From Pilasporangium apinafurcum (lineage: Eukaryota > Oomycota > Peronosporomycetes > Pythiales > Pythiaceae): a DNA stretch of 64,000 bases. Positions 1 through 11,524 of the stretch are shown piece by piece. Position 1 is the stretch's first letter, and each line of letters begins with the position of its first letter. The stretch lies in the NCBI GenBank assembly GCA_001600495.1, contig BCKE01000074.1, positions 18,946 to 82,945 on the forward strand, written 5' to 3'. The notes beneath the pieces are model-generated. The model did no database searches. It had not been told where the DNA came from and saw nothing but the letters and a program-made list of their open reading frames with translations. Position numbers and translations under genes: made by a program.

Positions 1-1985
1 ATTGGTGCCATCGGAGACGAAATCTCATGGGACCCACCGATCCCGTATTTGTCCGAATTATTTTCAATGTAGACGAACGTGATGATGGTACAGGCCATTG
101 CAATGGCGATTTTTCCAGCACTCAAAAGCAAGAAGCTGACCGTGGACACCGTCCCCACTTGGGCAATATTCGATAAGATGATTTTGAAGGCATCTTTCGC
201 TGACGCACAAAAGCTTTTACCAGTCATGGCGATCATAATGTACGCGTTCTTGGAGAGGAAGCGGAGACATTTCTCAAGGCACCACATGCAACACTGCAAG
301 ATCTTCATGATAACTTTGACGACGAGATTGGTCTTCTGGATATTTTGAGTTTGATTGTCAATATACAGCAAAATGGCGCGGATGAATTGCACAACAGCAA
401 TGATGAATGACCCAAACGCGAGTGACCCAAAATGGTACCGAAAACAGTTTTTGAACGAATATAGGATCGGGAACCGACCCATCTCAGCGGCCGTTTTCTC
501 ACGGCTCCAGTAGTATCGACAAACTGCACCAGCGATCGTGCACATACTGATGGCGTTAATAAGCTGATTTGTCCACAAGAAGCCAAAGAAATGATATGCA
601 AACAGGATCCGCATAGTATCGTTGGAGTTGACTTTACTGAGCATCGTATCAGTAGCATTGGTAGATGCACCAACCGCGTCACTGATAGCATCCAATTTGA
701 TCTCACCACTGCTATAAATGAAGGCAGCAATGATGGTGGAGTAGATAAACAGCACGAGGATCATCAAAAATGGCCAAATCGGAAACAACATGAGTAAAGG
801 TAGCCGTTGAATAACACGAGAGGCTTCTTTAATGATTCCAACCGCAATACGGATCTTCTTCTGAAAAAAACAAACGAGCAAAAACGCCACACCGGAAAGA
901 GCATAGAAGACATATGCTACCACAGCATATACCTTCTTCTTGTCCTTGCTGGCTTGCAAGTTTTCAGGGATCTGCATCCCATTCTGCGCAGCAGTAATGA
1001 GTCCAGCATCCTCCAGACTATCTGATAACTTTTCAATGCTAGAATCCGTGATAATCCCGGCTTTGGTACTCAACATCAGCGCAAACAGCAGTAGTATCAA
1101 CACGAACAGCCACAGCGTCATCCAAACAAAGCATCCAGCACAATATTTCAACAGGATGAGAAACACAAAGCCAAAACCCAGCGCGATAGCACCACCACAA
1201 AGCAACACAATGGGCCATGTGTGTTCAATATCGCCAATGCACCTGCCCACTATAGCAGCTACAGTCTGCAAATTATCATACAGCGGATTGCTCTGCGCTG
1301 GACCCGTCGCATCCGAGATTGTCCGTATTTGCTTGGTTTGGCATTTGTCATTGGGTGTCTTGACACCATCAACGATGTCGTAGTATTCGTCGGAATCCGC
1401 GGGATAGATGCATTTTTCGATTGAAGTAGAATTGGACTCGGTTACTTGAATGCAACGATAGAAGACGTTCTCACTTCGCATGGCGACAAACCAGCACTCG
1501 TCCTCGCCGAACAAGTTGTCGGCACGATCTTTTCGTTCTTGCTCGCGCTCTTCATCCGTAGTTAATGAGGTATCGCTTTGAATCTCGGCCTCAGCTTCGT
1601 AGTTGCAAAAGTATGTGTATTTCTCAGGACAGGAAGCGACACAAACACCATAGAACGTGTAATCAGTTGGAGAAAGCGAGGTATCGCGCGCTTGTTCCAG
1701 TAAATCCTGGCTGATTCGCGGATAAAATGTCAATGGCTTGTCCTCAAAGTCCCCCGTGCCACAAGTTGTTCCATTGTAGTCTGTTCCATATAGCAGACGC
1801 TTGGGCTGACCGTTGATCAAACCCACAATTGCGACGACGATCATCCCAATCCAAAACACCAAGAATAACAGACAACAAAAGCAGTCGCGACATTTACGTG
1901 AGCTCGCAGGGGTGACAGCGCTTTTCGTTCCATTACCATCTTTCGATGGGAGGTCGTTCACCGGTTTCTTTGAGAAGCAACCCAT
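1..1985 (-). CDS. Choline transporter-like protein (CTL/SLC44 family), 3' end cut by the window
   Basis: One uninterrupted reading frame runs from an ATG at 1985 to the window edge, giving 661 residues with no stop, so the C terminus lies outside. The layout is typical of SLC44: a short cytosolic N terminus, a first membrane helix at about residues 36-58 (LLFLVFWIGMIVVAIVG), then a large Cys-rich extracellular loop with several N-x-S/T sites, followed by a run of hydrophobic helices from about residue 255 (PIVLLCGGAIALGFGFVFLI) to the edge. The conserved region around WTNQLINAISMCTIAGAVC and the later Cys-rich ILQCCMWCLEKCLRFLSKNA stretch are family hallmarks. The start MGCFSKK has Gly2-Cys3, which could be myristoylated and palmitoylated (inference). 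The family moves choline or related amines across the plasma or organelle membrane. The gene diverges from the ankyrin-like gene at 2298. Confidence 0.88.
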   Translation of the reverse strand, partial: MGCFSKKPVNDLPSKDGNGTKSAVTPASSRKCRDCFCCLLFLVFWIGMIVVAIVGLINGQPKRLLYGTDYNGTTCGTGDFEDKPLTFYPRISQDLLEQARDTSLSPTDYTFYGVCVASCPEKYTYFCNYEAEAEIQSDTSLTTDEEREQERKDRADNLFGEDECWFVAMRSENVFYRCIQVTESNSTSIEKCIYPADSDEYYDIVDGVKTPNDKCQTKQIRTISDATGPAQSNPLYDNLQTVAAIVGRCIGDIEHTWPIVLLCGGAIALGFGFVFLILLKYCAGCFVWMTLWLFVLILLLFALMLSTKAGIITDSSIEKLSDSLEDAGLITAAQNGMQIPENLQASKDKKKVYAVVAYVFYALSGVAFLLVCFFQKKIRIAVGIIKEASRVIQRLPLLMLFPIWPFLMILVLFIYSTIIAAFIYSSGEIKLDAISDAVGASTNATDTMLSKVNSNDTMRILFAYHFFGFLWTNQLINAISMCTIAGAVCRYYWSREKTAAEMGRFPILYSFKNCFRYHFGSLAFGSFIIAVVQFIRAILLYIDNQTQNIQKTNLVVKVIMKILQCCMWCLEKCLRFLSKNAYIMIAMTGKSFCASAKDAFKIILSNIAQVGTVSTVSFLLLSAGKIAIAMACTIITFVYIENNSDKYGIGGSHEISSPMAP

Positions 1986-2297
1986 TTCATGCGCCGCGGC
2001 AATACCCAAGAGGAGAAAATGAAGCTTACCAAAAATCCAAGGCGTTGTTTTGAAACGGATGTAGAGTGAAAGCGAATTACGAAAGTTTGTCACCAGTTTT
2101 CGGTATGATCACAGACGGCAATTAATGAAACTGATATGGTGCTATACGAATATGAGGGTTCCACAACACGCCACCACACGCGGAAGTAACCGCCCATGAC
2201 TTTTCAAGGTCCAACCAGTTGAGCCCGTTTCGGTAAGAACTACTGATGAGTTTGACACGATTCTTCGTCTATCTGAAGCTATTCCATCGCAAACTAG

Positions 2298-3076
2298 ATG
2301 TGCGCTGGTCTCGCTGCTGAAGATGTCAAACTGATACCACATCGATGGTTTATGCACGCCATTCAAGCTCTATCTAATAGAGACTATAAGCTATTGAATC
2401 GGGTGTTTATAGAAATCGATTTACCGAAGACAAGCATAGACACTCAGGTGCAAGCTTTTGGTCTTGGCGCTCCCTTGCAATATCATTCTTTCGGTCAGCC
2501 ATTATATTTTTTTTGCTTGGTCGCCGTTGCTGACTCATTCTTTTTTCGTTCATCTTGTTTACACATGAAGGTTTTTTTGACGCAAAGAGTGCTGGATATG
2601 GCTTAGCCCTCTTCCAGCACGTACAGCATGGTGGCACACTTCTTCACATTGCTTTACGTCACAATGACCCCAAATCCGCTGCAGTTCTTATTGTCAACGG
2701 GGCATCGCTTACACTTACAAATGTTGCCATGGAAACACCGATTCATCTTCTATATAATGCGAATGCATTGGTCAACCTCTGCCATAAGGAAGAGCAAACA
2801 GGCACTACCGTCAAATTGCCCACTGAAATGGAACGGATCAAATCTCATGTGCTACCGAAGCAGGAAGACTACCATGCACTCTTTGGATTGGTTGAACAGG
2901 AATTGCTCCAGTTTCATGACAACCTTAAAGCGCAAGTGCAGCGCGACCTCATCGCTATCTACACTGAGTTCGCTCCCGAACGCATCAGCAAGGTGACGAT
3001 GCAACTGCAAGATTTTGAATATCGAGAATTGCTTTTATTGGACAGTGTCAAACGGAAATACATTTTACCCGAGTGA
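2298..3076 (+). CDS. Small ankyrin-repeat-like protein, 5' end uncertain
   Basis: Exons 2298-2447 and 2588-3076 join in phase 0 and would encode 212 residues. The intron 2448-2587 runs GTGCAA..CAAAG. The segment HGGTLLHIALRHNDPKSAAV followed by LIVNGASLTLTNVAMETPIH is a good ankyrin-repeat pair. The C-terminal half is a charged, probably helical region with no domain I recognise. A TAG lies directly before the ATG at 2298 and could instead be the end of an intron (AACTAG), so coding exons upstream in 2120-2290 are possible; I could not find a set whose phases close. The stop at 3076 lies 40 bp from the convergent gene ending at 3117. Confidence 0.55.
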
Positions 3077-3116
3077 TTAAAGTGCGCCTGACTCTCTTAC
3101 TTTTATATCGCTGTGC

Positions 3117-5038
3117 TCAAGCGCCGTTGAGATCCACTCTAAACAATTTGTTAATTTCCTGCTCTACCAATGCGCCTCGGGTGAGGCATCCTGTTTCCAT
3201 CTGCCAAATCAAAAATCTAACCTCCTCGATTTTGTGGTGCACCACCTGTACTCGAAATACTGATTCCGTAAGAGAGATTTGCAACACCTTTATCGTACGA
3301 GTTGACGTCTCTTCATCAAACCATAGATCCACCAAATAGTACATACCGTTCATCTGCAGTCCATATTTGCGTTTCCCATCATTTATGAGCAACCCTAGCG
3401 TGCTACTCAGAGATCGGTGTACACTTTCATTCAACGTTGCTTCTTCGCCAAGATCTTCGCTGTGCTTTGAACTGCTCGGCATAGTCGATGGGCATGTTCT
3501 TGGCCGAGAGCACTGTTGTCGATGCTGCATGTTGCCATCAAAATCGCTTGAACTAGCTTCATTCATAGCTGCAAGTTTGGCATAGCCGTGAGGTGCCCTT
3601 GCTGGACATGTTTCGATCAGTAACTTCTTCCTATTTTCTAGAATTTCCACTCTTGTTCGTTGCACGAGTCTCAGGAGCAGCTTTTCAAGTTCTTCGTCGG
3701 TTAATAGCGTCGATAGCCTTGGAAAATTACCTATTCCTGATAAATGAGTAACTGTTTCCAGTTTGATCCTGCAGAGAACGACGGAGCGAAGCAAATATGA
3801 GAGTAGTTCAAAATGTCAAACAAAGCAAGTACATACATCATATCTAGATCATCTAGCTCGTGAGCAGTTTGCTGCAGCGTTGCTAACCCGACCAGGCACT
3901 CCCCTTGGATGTGGTCTTCTCCCCATTCCCCACGAATCAACAAGCCTCTGTATCGAGATGTTAGCAATTTTCTCGAGTTATACCAGCAAATTAATCTAGA
4001 TAGAGTATACCTGTCTCCGAGACCTGTCGTATGAGAGTTGGTCACTCCTATACTCTCAATTTGAAGCTCTTTGACTGTCAACTCAACACCTGAGCGGGTT
4101 GTAGCCTCGAGTAGCACACACGGTGGACATTCGACAACCTGAAGCATATCTTCGTCGCCATCTAGATCATCCTCCATGTCTTGACTCGATTGTATGGTAT
4201 TCTGTGGACCCAGCTTCATTAATTCCTGTTTCTGCTGTTGTTGAGCTGCTCGGTTGGTATGCCCACCTTCTCGCTTGATCGAAGGAAGCCTATGGTGACT
4301 CACATGTTTCTTCCGACTCCCTACGGACGTCTGTGGCTTTCGTGAGGTGAGCAGTTTACCTCTTGTCGTTGGTGGTGGTGGTAGCAAATATCCGACGGTG
4401 CCATTTTGTCGCAAATGCTGAAATTTGTGTGCATGGTGTTGCCACTCGATATCCCATTTCTTGGTGTCGTAAAATGGTTTCAAGTTTTGCACACGCTGCT
4501 TCAAGCGTCGGTTTTCCTGCAAGATGCGGTGCTGTTCGCGCTTCTGCACGGTTTTGCTAACCAGCGATTGCTTCGTGCAGGCATTACCTCTGCCCATCGA
4601 GAGCTCTGGTGACAAGTAACAATCCACGAGCGGGGTCTGTGTGGCGTCCAGACGCATCCCTGGCATATGCACGTGTGCCAGGCTATGGACGAGTTTCCGA
4701 GGTGAAATATGTTCACGTGAGGGCGGAAGTGGCGTTCGTGCAGTCGATGCTGCGGCCAAGACGACATTCTCTTGACGATGTAGAATCTGGTTCATCCTGT
4801 GAGCGAGGCGTTGGTTCTGCAGATAGATGAGCATCTGTTTCTCCTTTTCAGTCTGCAACCGTTTAGCGTTCGTCGCGAGATGTGGTTGTTTAGATGGTGC
4901 ATTGTTGTCCAAGTAGACTTTGGACGGTGATTGGCAGGTTGGAAGTATGGACTGGAGCTTCTGGTGGTGGATAGCATGTTGTCGAGCCACCTCTCGCTCG
5001 TAACAAAGGCGATTATCGAACGCTAACGATTTGTTCAT
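3117..5038 (-). CDS. CFAP97/hemingway-like protein, probably ciliary
   Basis: Two exons, 5038-3837 and 3768-3117, joined across a 68-bp intron (GTATGT..CTGCAG) with phases that close, give 617 residues. The N-terminal third carries two copies of the signature seen in CFAP97/KIAA1430 proteins: NQRLAHRMNQILHRQENV at about residue 75, and ENRRLKQRVQNLKPFYDTKK followed by WDIEWQHHAHKF at about 175. These are N..L..R(I/V) helices followed by a P-Y..KKW..E motif. The rest has no recognised domain: a basic and Gln-rich linker, an acidic patch (DMEDDLDGDEDM), then a region that looks like a ligand or C2-type beta domain. Family members are linked to flagellar axonemes, which suits a zoospore-forming protist. 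The assignment rests on motif resemblance only. Confidence 0.6.
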
Positions 5039-5949
5039 GTGGTAATATTCGTGCAGTTTTTATATGTGCTGCGTGAAGAGAAGAAGGAGGCCTGGGTAGC
5101 CATATGAGTACATTAGGTTCAAATTTTGATGTGGTCCCGCAGAATCAAAATAGCATACCAACGGCTAGGAATAGCGCCAAAAACAGTAGAAAGAACAGCG
5201 ACAAGCGAATCAATTAGCTGTCGCGATGACGACAGGTGGGTTATCTGTGTCACAGCGTAGGATAGCCGAATAAAATCGCAGGAATTCACTATGAATTTAA
5301 TCGTCGCCACGCTACGATTGTCTTCGTTTCCTTCATATATAGTCAAGTTGCGCACGAGCTAAAAGCAAATCTCGAATATGATGTATACAACTGTAAGATT
5401 ACGGTTCAATGAAATGCATATTGCATTTGCGTACATCTTTGCCTATCAGGCTAGCTCTACCTGTCATGTAGTCCGATTAAATACTTAATCTGTTGCACCG
5501 CGAATAGATTTTTCATCCACATCATCTAGACGTTGTATGCCGCCCAGAAGCTGTCCGCTTACATGTTCTCACGAATTTATCGTCTATAATCATTCATCAG
5601 AGAATCAAGCACAGTCGGAAACGTTGATGAATTTTAGGAAGCAAATTAGTATCACAAGCTTCCACGCATGTGCTACAGCTTATGTTTTGTATGTAGGTCT
5701 GCCTACTCAATTGCACATTTGCATGTTCAATGTGCAGTAGCGTTTATTGCGGCGACCATTTTGTGGAACTGATTTGGCGAGCTGACTATACATACATTCT
5801 GTGCGGCAAGCTCAACATTCATTCACACTAATTTAGTATACGTTGAAATCGCAAAATTCCTAATTAGTTCGTCAGATAAATTATACCGAAATTACCAAAA
5901 TGAACGCATCGCCTTCACTTCAGCAGTTGAACTTCTTGTGCTTTTGAAC
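5039..5949. other. Intergenic region, nothing recognised
   Basis: This stretch of about 910 bp separates the divergent starts of the CFAP97-like gene (5038) and ALG12 (5950). Only short open frames without family motifs are present. It should hold both promoters. I see no repeat or RNA gene. Confidence 0.5.
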
Positions 5950-8219
5950 ATGATGATGCTGCCACGTATGATCACCGCGTATGCGGCGGAGCTTCTGGTC
6001 GCGGCAATCGTAACCCTGCACGTCGTACGCTGTCCGTATACGAAAGTAGAAGAGAGTTTCAACCTCCAAGCTACACACGACATCCTGATCCATGGCCTCT
6101 TTGGGGTCGACAACTACGACCACATCGTCTTCCCTGGTGTGGTGCCACGAACGTTCATTGGTGCACTGGCGGTCTCAGTAGTTTCCAGTCCCATTGTCTT
6201 TCTACTTCGAGTAGTCGGTGTGAAGAAGATTGTATTGCAATATGTCGTGCGGTGGGTGTTGGCGATGATGAGTGTCGCGGCGCTCACAGTCTTCAGTCGT
6301 GCAATTGCAACCAAATTTGGACGGGTATGATGAATGTATTGAAAGAAGGAGTTAAGCATTCGTTGTTGGTCAATACGGATCAATTCTATCTTGGGAATGT
6401 ATTTGTGATGTCTGTAGGACGTAGCGCGCTTCTTTTTGTTGATCTGTGCGTCGCAATTCCATTTGATGTTCTACTTTGGTCGAACCCTGCCCAACACCTA
6501 CGCTTTGGTACATCATGAATACTACTGCGAATAGCTTTAATGGTATAATGGGGTGAGGTCAATTTGTGTTTATTCCTTTGGGCTTTGCTGTGTAGATTCT
6601 TGTGATGTTGGCTTTGGCAGCTTGGGTTCAGGTAAATCCCATCATCACTCTTATCTACTTCCCTTTTCATCCCTCTGCGTGCTAAATTTGTGTGTTATCT
6701 TGCTTAGGATAATTACAAACGCACTATCCATGTGCTAACATTCACAACGATCGTCTTCCGGGGTGACACGGCGGTCTTGTTCGCGCCCATCCTCCTTCTA
6801 ATCCTTTTTTCACGCCGAGTCTCCATGCTAAGTATTATCTGGTGGGGGCTCTCAGCCTCTGTGCTGTCGCTCGCATTCACCGTCGCAGTGGATTCTTACT
6901 TCTGGTACAACCTATATCCAAGTTTGAACTGCACGCAAATCTATAAAGCTAATTGCCATGATGTTCTCATGGATACGTATAAAGGCAGCGATGGTTGTGG
7001 CCAGAAGGTGAAGTGCTATGGTTTAACACTGTGCAGAACAAGAGTCATGAATGGGGTGTTCATCCTCCGCTATGGTACTTTTACTCGGCCCTACCTCGTG
7101 CATTGTTAGCCACTGGGCTACTCATTCCAGTTGGGGGCAGGTGCGCGCGCTTTTATTACCGTAGTTTACTCCGAGATTATTCCACTTCTAACTTTCCTTG
7201 GTTAAAGCATGTTGCTGCCAGCGCTCATCAAAGCCAGGTCGTTCAGTGCATGGCTTAGTGCATTGAATACGGCTCCAGTGATTGATCGCAGCGTCTGGAC
7301 GTACCTATGGCCAACGCTTCTCTATTTATCCCTGTTCTCGTTTTTACCACACAAAGAGTTGCGGTTTATCTTCAATGCCATCCCGCTGCTTAACATGGTG
7401 TCTGCTGTGGTATGCCATGCGTCCGTTGTTAAACGTTTTTTAGTGATATGTGTGCGATCTAACATTGATGATGCGGACTTTGACTGCCAATTTTTTGACA
7501 GGGCGCGGCTAAATTTTATCGAGACAGGAAGAAAGTAAGATGACATTCCAATTCCATCGAAGGAATTGCATTTATGTAATGACGCGCTTGGAAAATGCTT
7601 ATATTTTTGGTGGCATATATGTTGTAGGTATGGCTCCCATTTCTCGGTGTTATCGGATGCATTCTGATCTCTTTTGTTGGATCAACGATGTTTACTATGG
7701 CTTCTCGAGAAAACTACCCTGGTGAATTGTAGTTGCCATCTTTTCTCGTTTCATTCTTTAAATTTACGTTATGATTGTGCAATTTGTAGGTGGCAATGCA
7801 TTTGCGCACTTGCATGAGCGTTTCAGCAACGAAAAGCATATCGTGCGAAGTGTTCATATTGATGTACCAGCGGCGATGACTGGAGTGTCGCGGTTCGGAG
7901 AAGAGTTTTCACTGTGGAAGTATGAAATGCTTTCTTTTGTGTTCTTTTTTCATACTGGAGTTAGAAATATTTAATGAATATCTATTTTGTACTGTACTGC
8001 AGCTACTCCAAGGACGAATCGATATTGACTGTGGAACAACTAATGGAATTCGATTATCTGCTCACAGCAACAAAGTCCAGCACGTTGGAAACAAAATTTG
8101 AACTCTTGGCAACTTTTGATACATTTGAACAAGCAAGATTGACAACAAGCGGCGTAAACATCAAAACCCGACCATATATTTTTCTTCTGCGAAATCGAAA
8201 GACACGTAGTACCACGTAA
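5950..8219 (+). CDS. ALG12: Dol-P-Man:Man7GlcNAc2-PP-Dol alpha-1,6-mannosyltransferase
   Basis: Ten exons whose phases all close: 5950-6324, 6418-6507, 6596-6631, 6708-6904, 6985-7140, 7208-7409, 7502-7534, 7628-7721, 7790-7919 and 8003-8219, giving 509 residues (human ALG12 is close to 490). The enzyme adds the eighth mannose to the lipid-linked oligosaccharide on the lumenal side of the ER. Diagnostic GT-C family motifs are [19 protein letters not shown] near residue 30 with the catalytic-type acidic pair, [66 protein letters not shown] and [18 protein letters not shown]. Hydrophobic helices separate them. The second exon pair resolves only if the introns are removed, because every intron carries stops. 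The start is the first ATG of an ATG triplet at 5950; an earlier ATG at 5900 opens a short frame that ends quickly. Confidence 0.93.
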
Positions 8220-8281
8220 ACACAAGCAAAAGCAAGTTCAGAATTTTTGTCTCAATTATTTGGCGTATTGACGTAATTGTG

Positions 8282-11200
8282 CTAATGGATCTTCACTGTG
8301 GAAATATAACCAACATAGCTGAGAAAACGCAGCACATATTTAGCCGCTTCCTCGCTCACATGGTCTCCAATGTCCATCTTATTCTCTTTCAGCATTCCCG
8401 AAGCATCTGACACTTGAAAGCAATCCGCTCCTTTGCTTCGAATCCACTCGATCAATGCACTTTGAACTGGATTGCAATGAAATCTGACATGAATCCTTGA
8501 GTGGAAGCTTTCGTTGCCGAATCCGACATGCAATATATACTGATTTTCATCGGTTCGACTCAAAGCACTGAGTAAATTCTTTCGCCTGGGCTTCTTCTTG
8601 AGTGCTTTCTTCGTGGGAGTTGGCGTGCCACCCACAGGAGCTACCACTGGTAATAGATGGGCATGCGGAATCTCATCATGTCGCATCAAGACCGCCAGTG
8701 GATTTACACGAAACATTGTGCCTTTAAACACCTTCACATGTTTGCCAGCTTTGAAACCATTCGTTGCCAAGTCAATCTCCAAATACTTTCCAGCACGAGA
8801 TGTGCCATCGTAGGTTTCGTCACCTGGTGTGTTGGTAAACAGATACTCTGGTAGCAGATCAGCCGGTTGCAGCCGTGCGACTTTACGTTTCAAGTCATCC
8901 AGCAAGACATTAAAGTGGCGACGCGCTACGCTGCTGTCTTGCGTCGCCAAAATGCTCGCTCGCCATTTGTCCTCCGCCCACATGAGTTGCTTCATGCCAT
9001 CGCTCACCAGTTCTGCGTAATTTGTGGCTGAAAGTTTGACTTCTAACCACAGCGCGTTCTCTCTACCTTCTACTTCAAACCACGTCCCCGCTGGTAAATA
9101 AACGACCGATCCGGAATCGAGTAACACTTCATAGACATCATCATCATCAGGATCATTATCAACTTCTGCAAGATGGGAGTTGTCAAAGGGTGGAGCAAGT
9201 GGAACCACCTTGTCAGAGCCAACACAAGCGCGATGGACTTTTACATATTCTGCTGCGGTTTCCAGCGATTTGGAAAGAGAAGGATGGAAGCATCGTATCG
9301 GATTCTGTATAGAACCTTTCTTGATTTTCCAAAATGCCTTCCCGCCGAACTGAAATACAAAACAGTCCATGCGGTGAAATTGCCAGCTCAAGATCTTCCC
9401 GGAGCGACAGCACACCAAAGTGGCTTCGTGCATGGATGGCGCAACTAACGGGGTCACCCCCAAATCCTTGGCGAGTGGTGGCACAACCGCATTCTTCAGC
9501 AATGTCGGCGCACCAAATGCAAGCGATTCACCCATTCCATAAAGCTCTTTTGCCTTTGCGACCGAATCGATCACCACCGTCTCCATGTGCTGCATGCCCT
9601 GGAAGTGAGAAGTCAAGAGCAACCTCATCGGTTGCTCATGTGATGCATGTTCTAGCAGCGTGTGGACATCCAAACCACATAATCCGTCATCTTGTAGTTG
9701 CTGGAAGCGATTCATCGAACCATGAATTGCCAGTGGAACGCGCCGATAGTGCGCCTTCATGCTGTCTACGTTTTCCAAGGATCCAAAGAGCCACACCAGC
9801 CCCGCAAGATCATCCACAGACACATCATCTACTGGACTGCCTCGCTCTGATACATCCGAGCCTATAAATGACTTCACGTCCTCTTCATCAGCACTCAATT
9901 GTTTCAACTTTGTGGCAAGTTCCTTTGCACGTGCGGAGCGTTTGCCAGCAGCTGGACAAATTAATTGGTGTTTCTCCATACTATCCGATCGCCAAGGGAC
10001 TTCTGCACCACAATACGTGCAGCACAGTTTCTTCCGTTTACTGTCGTTGACTTGATCAAAATGTTCAAGCATGCTGCCATCGTTACTATTCACATCGTCA
10101 TTCATATGAGGAGCCATCTTTGCCGATTCTTTTAGCACAGCTTGGATCGTCTGATCCGCTTGAATGCGCTTGGAGCGGCGAGGTGTATGAGGTGATAGCT
10201 GCTCATTGTCTTCCGTTTCTTTAGATGGTTGCTCTTCATTATGTTGCTTGGCGATCTGCCTGGTTTGCTTCTGAATTTTCTTCTTTTTAGATGGTGGTAT
10301 CCTTGGCTTGGTGGCACTCTGGGCAGCCTCACTTTCCTTCGCACGCTTGCGCTTGCCACATACGTTTGTGTGCCGATGCATCCTGCCGCTGTCTAGGATG
10401 AATTTGGCACCACAATGTCGACATTCTGCGCGTGAGTTCAGGCTTTTGTCGGAAAATACGCGGTAATCGGTCAAAGTGGGTTCATCACCACCGCTTTGGC
10501 TACACCTCTGGGTTTGTTGCGCATTCTTTTTTGACGTCTTCTTTGGAGCTTTGGGACTTTGTCGCCGTTGACTTCGGCGTTTAGGAGTCGCTGCTTTATT
10601 TTTTGCAGGCTCAGCTTCAGCTGCAGTAGCTTCAATAAAGTCTTGATTTGGATTATTGCTGTCTTGATCCGTAGATTGGGTGACTGGATACTCTGCATCA
10701 TCATTATTCTCAGCAGAACCAACGTCATTATCTGATGTATCACCTCTATTGTCTATGCTATCTGCATCATCGCTGGCACCAACTGTAACCGTGGGAGGTA
10801 GTTCCTCATCCTTTTGCTCATCCAAATCCATGTCCACGTCCTTACTCTCCGCCGGCGATGATACAGGAGGTACTTGTGCTGGCTCATTTTCGTCCTCACC
10901 CTCATTGAGCTGTTGGGTACCTGGATAATCTTGTTCGCGCTTTATTATCTCGTTCATATTGGCACCAGAACATTTGCACACACAAGTTTCTTCATCTGAT
11001 TCAATTTGGTCCTGTGGTGTTCTTTGCTGCCTTTCTTTGAGTGACGGAAAACTTGGCGGTCGTTCCTCAGCATTCCCATCTTCTTCGTCTATTTCTATCT
11101 CGGCAGCTGACTCAGATTCCGCTACCTCCGTAGTCACTGAAACAATTGTGGTAGTTGTCTCCACAACTGTCACTGTCTCCCCCACTTTCACCATCAAAGA

Positions 11201-11524
11201 AGTCGCTGAATCACTTGATTCCATGGTATTTTCTGTTTTGTCTTGACGCTCCTCTGGTGGTGTTAAAGGAGTTGGTTGTTCCTTATCCGCTTCTCCGAGG
11301 TCCACAACTTCGTTGACTCTTTCTTCTTTGGTGATGTTCTCTACCACTTCAACGTCATCGTTGGCAACACTCAAGTCAGAAGCTTTCGTATCCGATGCTA
11401 CTGTTGGGATCGCTGGTTGTGTTTCTCCCGATTTCTCTTGCTTCTTGATATAATCTGGGGTCAAGTCCATACCTATGCTGGCTGCTTTCGACGCTTTCGA
11501 CATCAAACAGTGCACCACCTCCAT
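8282..11524 (-). CDS. Nuclear-type protein with two zinc knuckles and a degenerate JmjC/ribosomal-oxygenase-like domain
   Basis: A single intronless frame of 1080 residues. Residues 1-320 are acidic and low in complexity. A basic stretch follows (AATPKRRSQRRQSPKAPKK, nuclear-localisation-like), then two related zinc knuckles of the form C-x2-C-x12-H-x4/5-C: CRHCGAKFILDSGRMHRH..C at about 367, and CTYCGAEVPWRSDSMEKHQ..C at about 500. Residues 640-860 match the fold pattern of the NO66/MINA53 cupin-JmjC group: FHRMDCFVFQFGGKAFWKI near 713 corresponds to the usual H-x-D..D-x-F-x-x-Q..G-x-K-x-W block, and SGSVVYLPAGTWFEVEGREN near 811 corresponds to GDxLYxPxGxxHxA. The three metal-binding residues (H, D and distal H) are not in place. 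The C-terminal winged-helix-like part is also present. It may bind chromatin or ribosomal protein without catalysis (inference). Confidence 0.7.
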   Translation of the reverse strand: MEVVHCLMSKASKAASIGMDLTPDYIKKQEKSGETQPAIPTVASDTKASDLSVANDDVEVVENITKEERVNEVVDLGEADKEQPTPLTPPEERQDKTENTMESSDSATSLMVKVGETVTVVETTTTIVSVTTEVAESESAAEIEIDEEDGNAEERPPSFPSLKERQQRTPQDQIESDEETCVCKCSGANMNEIIKREQDYPGTQQLNEGEDENEPAQVPPVSSPAESKDVDMDLDEQKDEELPPTVTVGASDDADSIDNRGDTSDNDVGSAENNDDAEYPVTQSTDQDSNNPNQDFIEATAAEAEPAKNKAATPKRRSQRRQSPKAPKKTSKKNAQQTQRCSQSGGDEPTLTDYRVFSDKSLNSRAECRHCGAKFILDSGRMHRHTNVCGKRKRAKESEAAQSATKPRIPPSKKKKIQKQTRQIAKQHNEEQPSKETEDNEQLSPHTPRRSKRIQADQTIQAVLKESAKMAPHMNDDVNSNDGSMLEHFDQVNDSKRKKLCCTYCGAEVPWRSDSMEKHQLICPAAGKRSARAKELATKLKQLSADEEDVKSFIGSDVSERGSPVDDVSVDDLAGLVWLFGSLENVDSMKAHYRRVPLAIHGSMNRFQQLQDDGLCGLDVHTLLEHASHEQPMRLLLTSHFQGMQHMETVVIDSVAKAKELYGMGESLAFGAPTLLKNAVVPPLAKDLGVTPLVAPSMHEATLVCCRSGKILSWQFHRMDCFVFQFGGKAFWKIKKGSIQNPIRCFHPSLSKSLETAAEYVKVHRACVGSDKVVPLAPPFDNSHLAEVDNDPDDDDVYEVLLDSGSVVYLPAGTWFEVEGRENALWLEVKLSATNYAELVSDGMKQLMWAEDKWRASILATQDSSVARRHFNVLLDDLKRKVARLQPADLLPEYLFTNTPGDETYDGTSRAGKYLEIDLATNGFKAGKHVKVFKGTMFRVNPLAVLMRHDEIPHAHLLPVVAPVGGTPTPTKKALKKKPRRKNLLSALSRTDENQYILHVGFGNESFHSRIHVRFHCNPVQSALIEWIRSKGADCFQVSDASGMLKENKMDIGDHVSEEAAKYVLRFLSYVGYISTVKIH

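Noticed and set aside
9334-9867. Plus-strand open frame of 177 codons
   Set aside because: It lies wholly inside the minus-strand JmjC-like gene, which has real family motifs; no motif in this frame.
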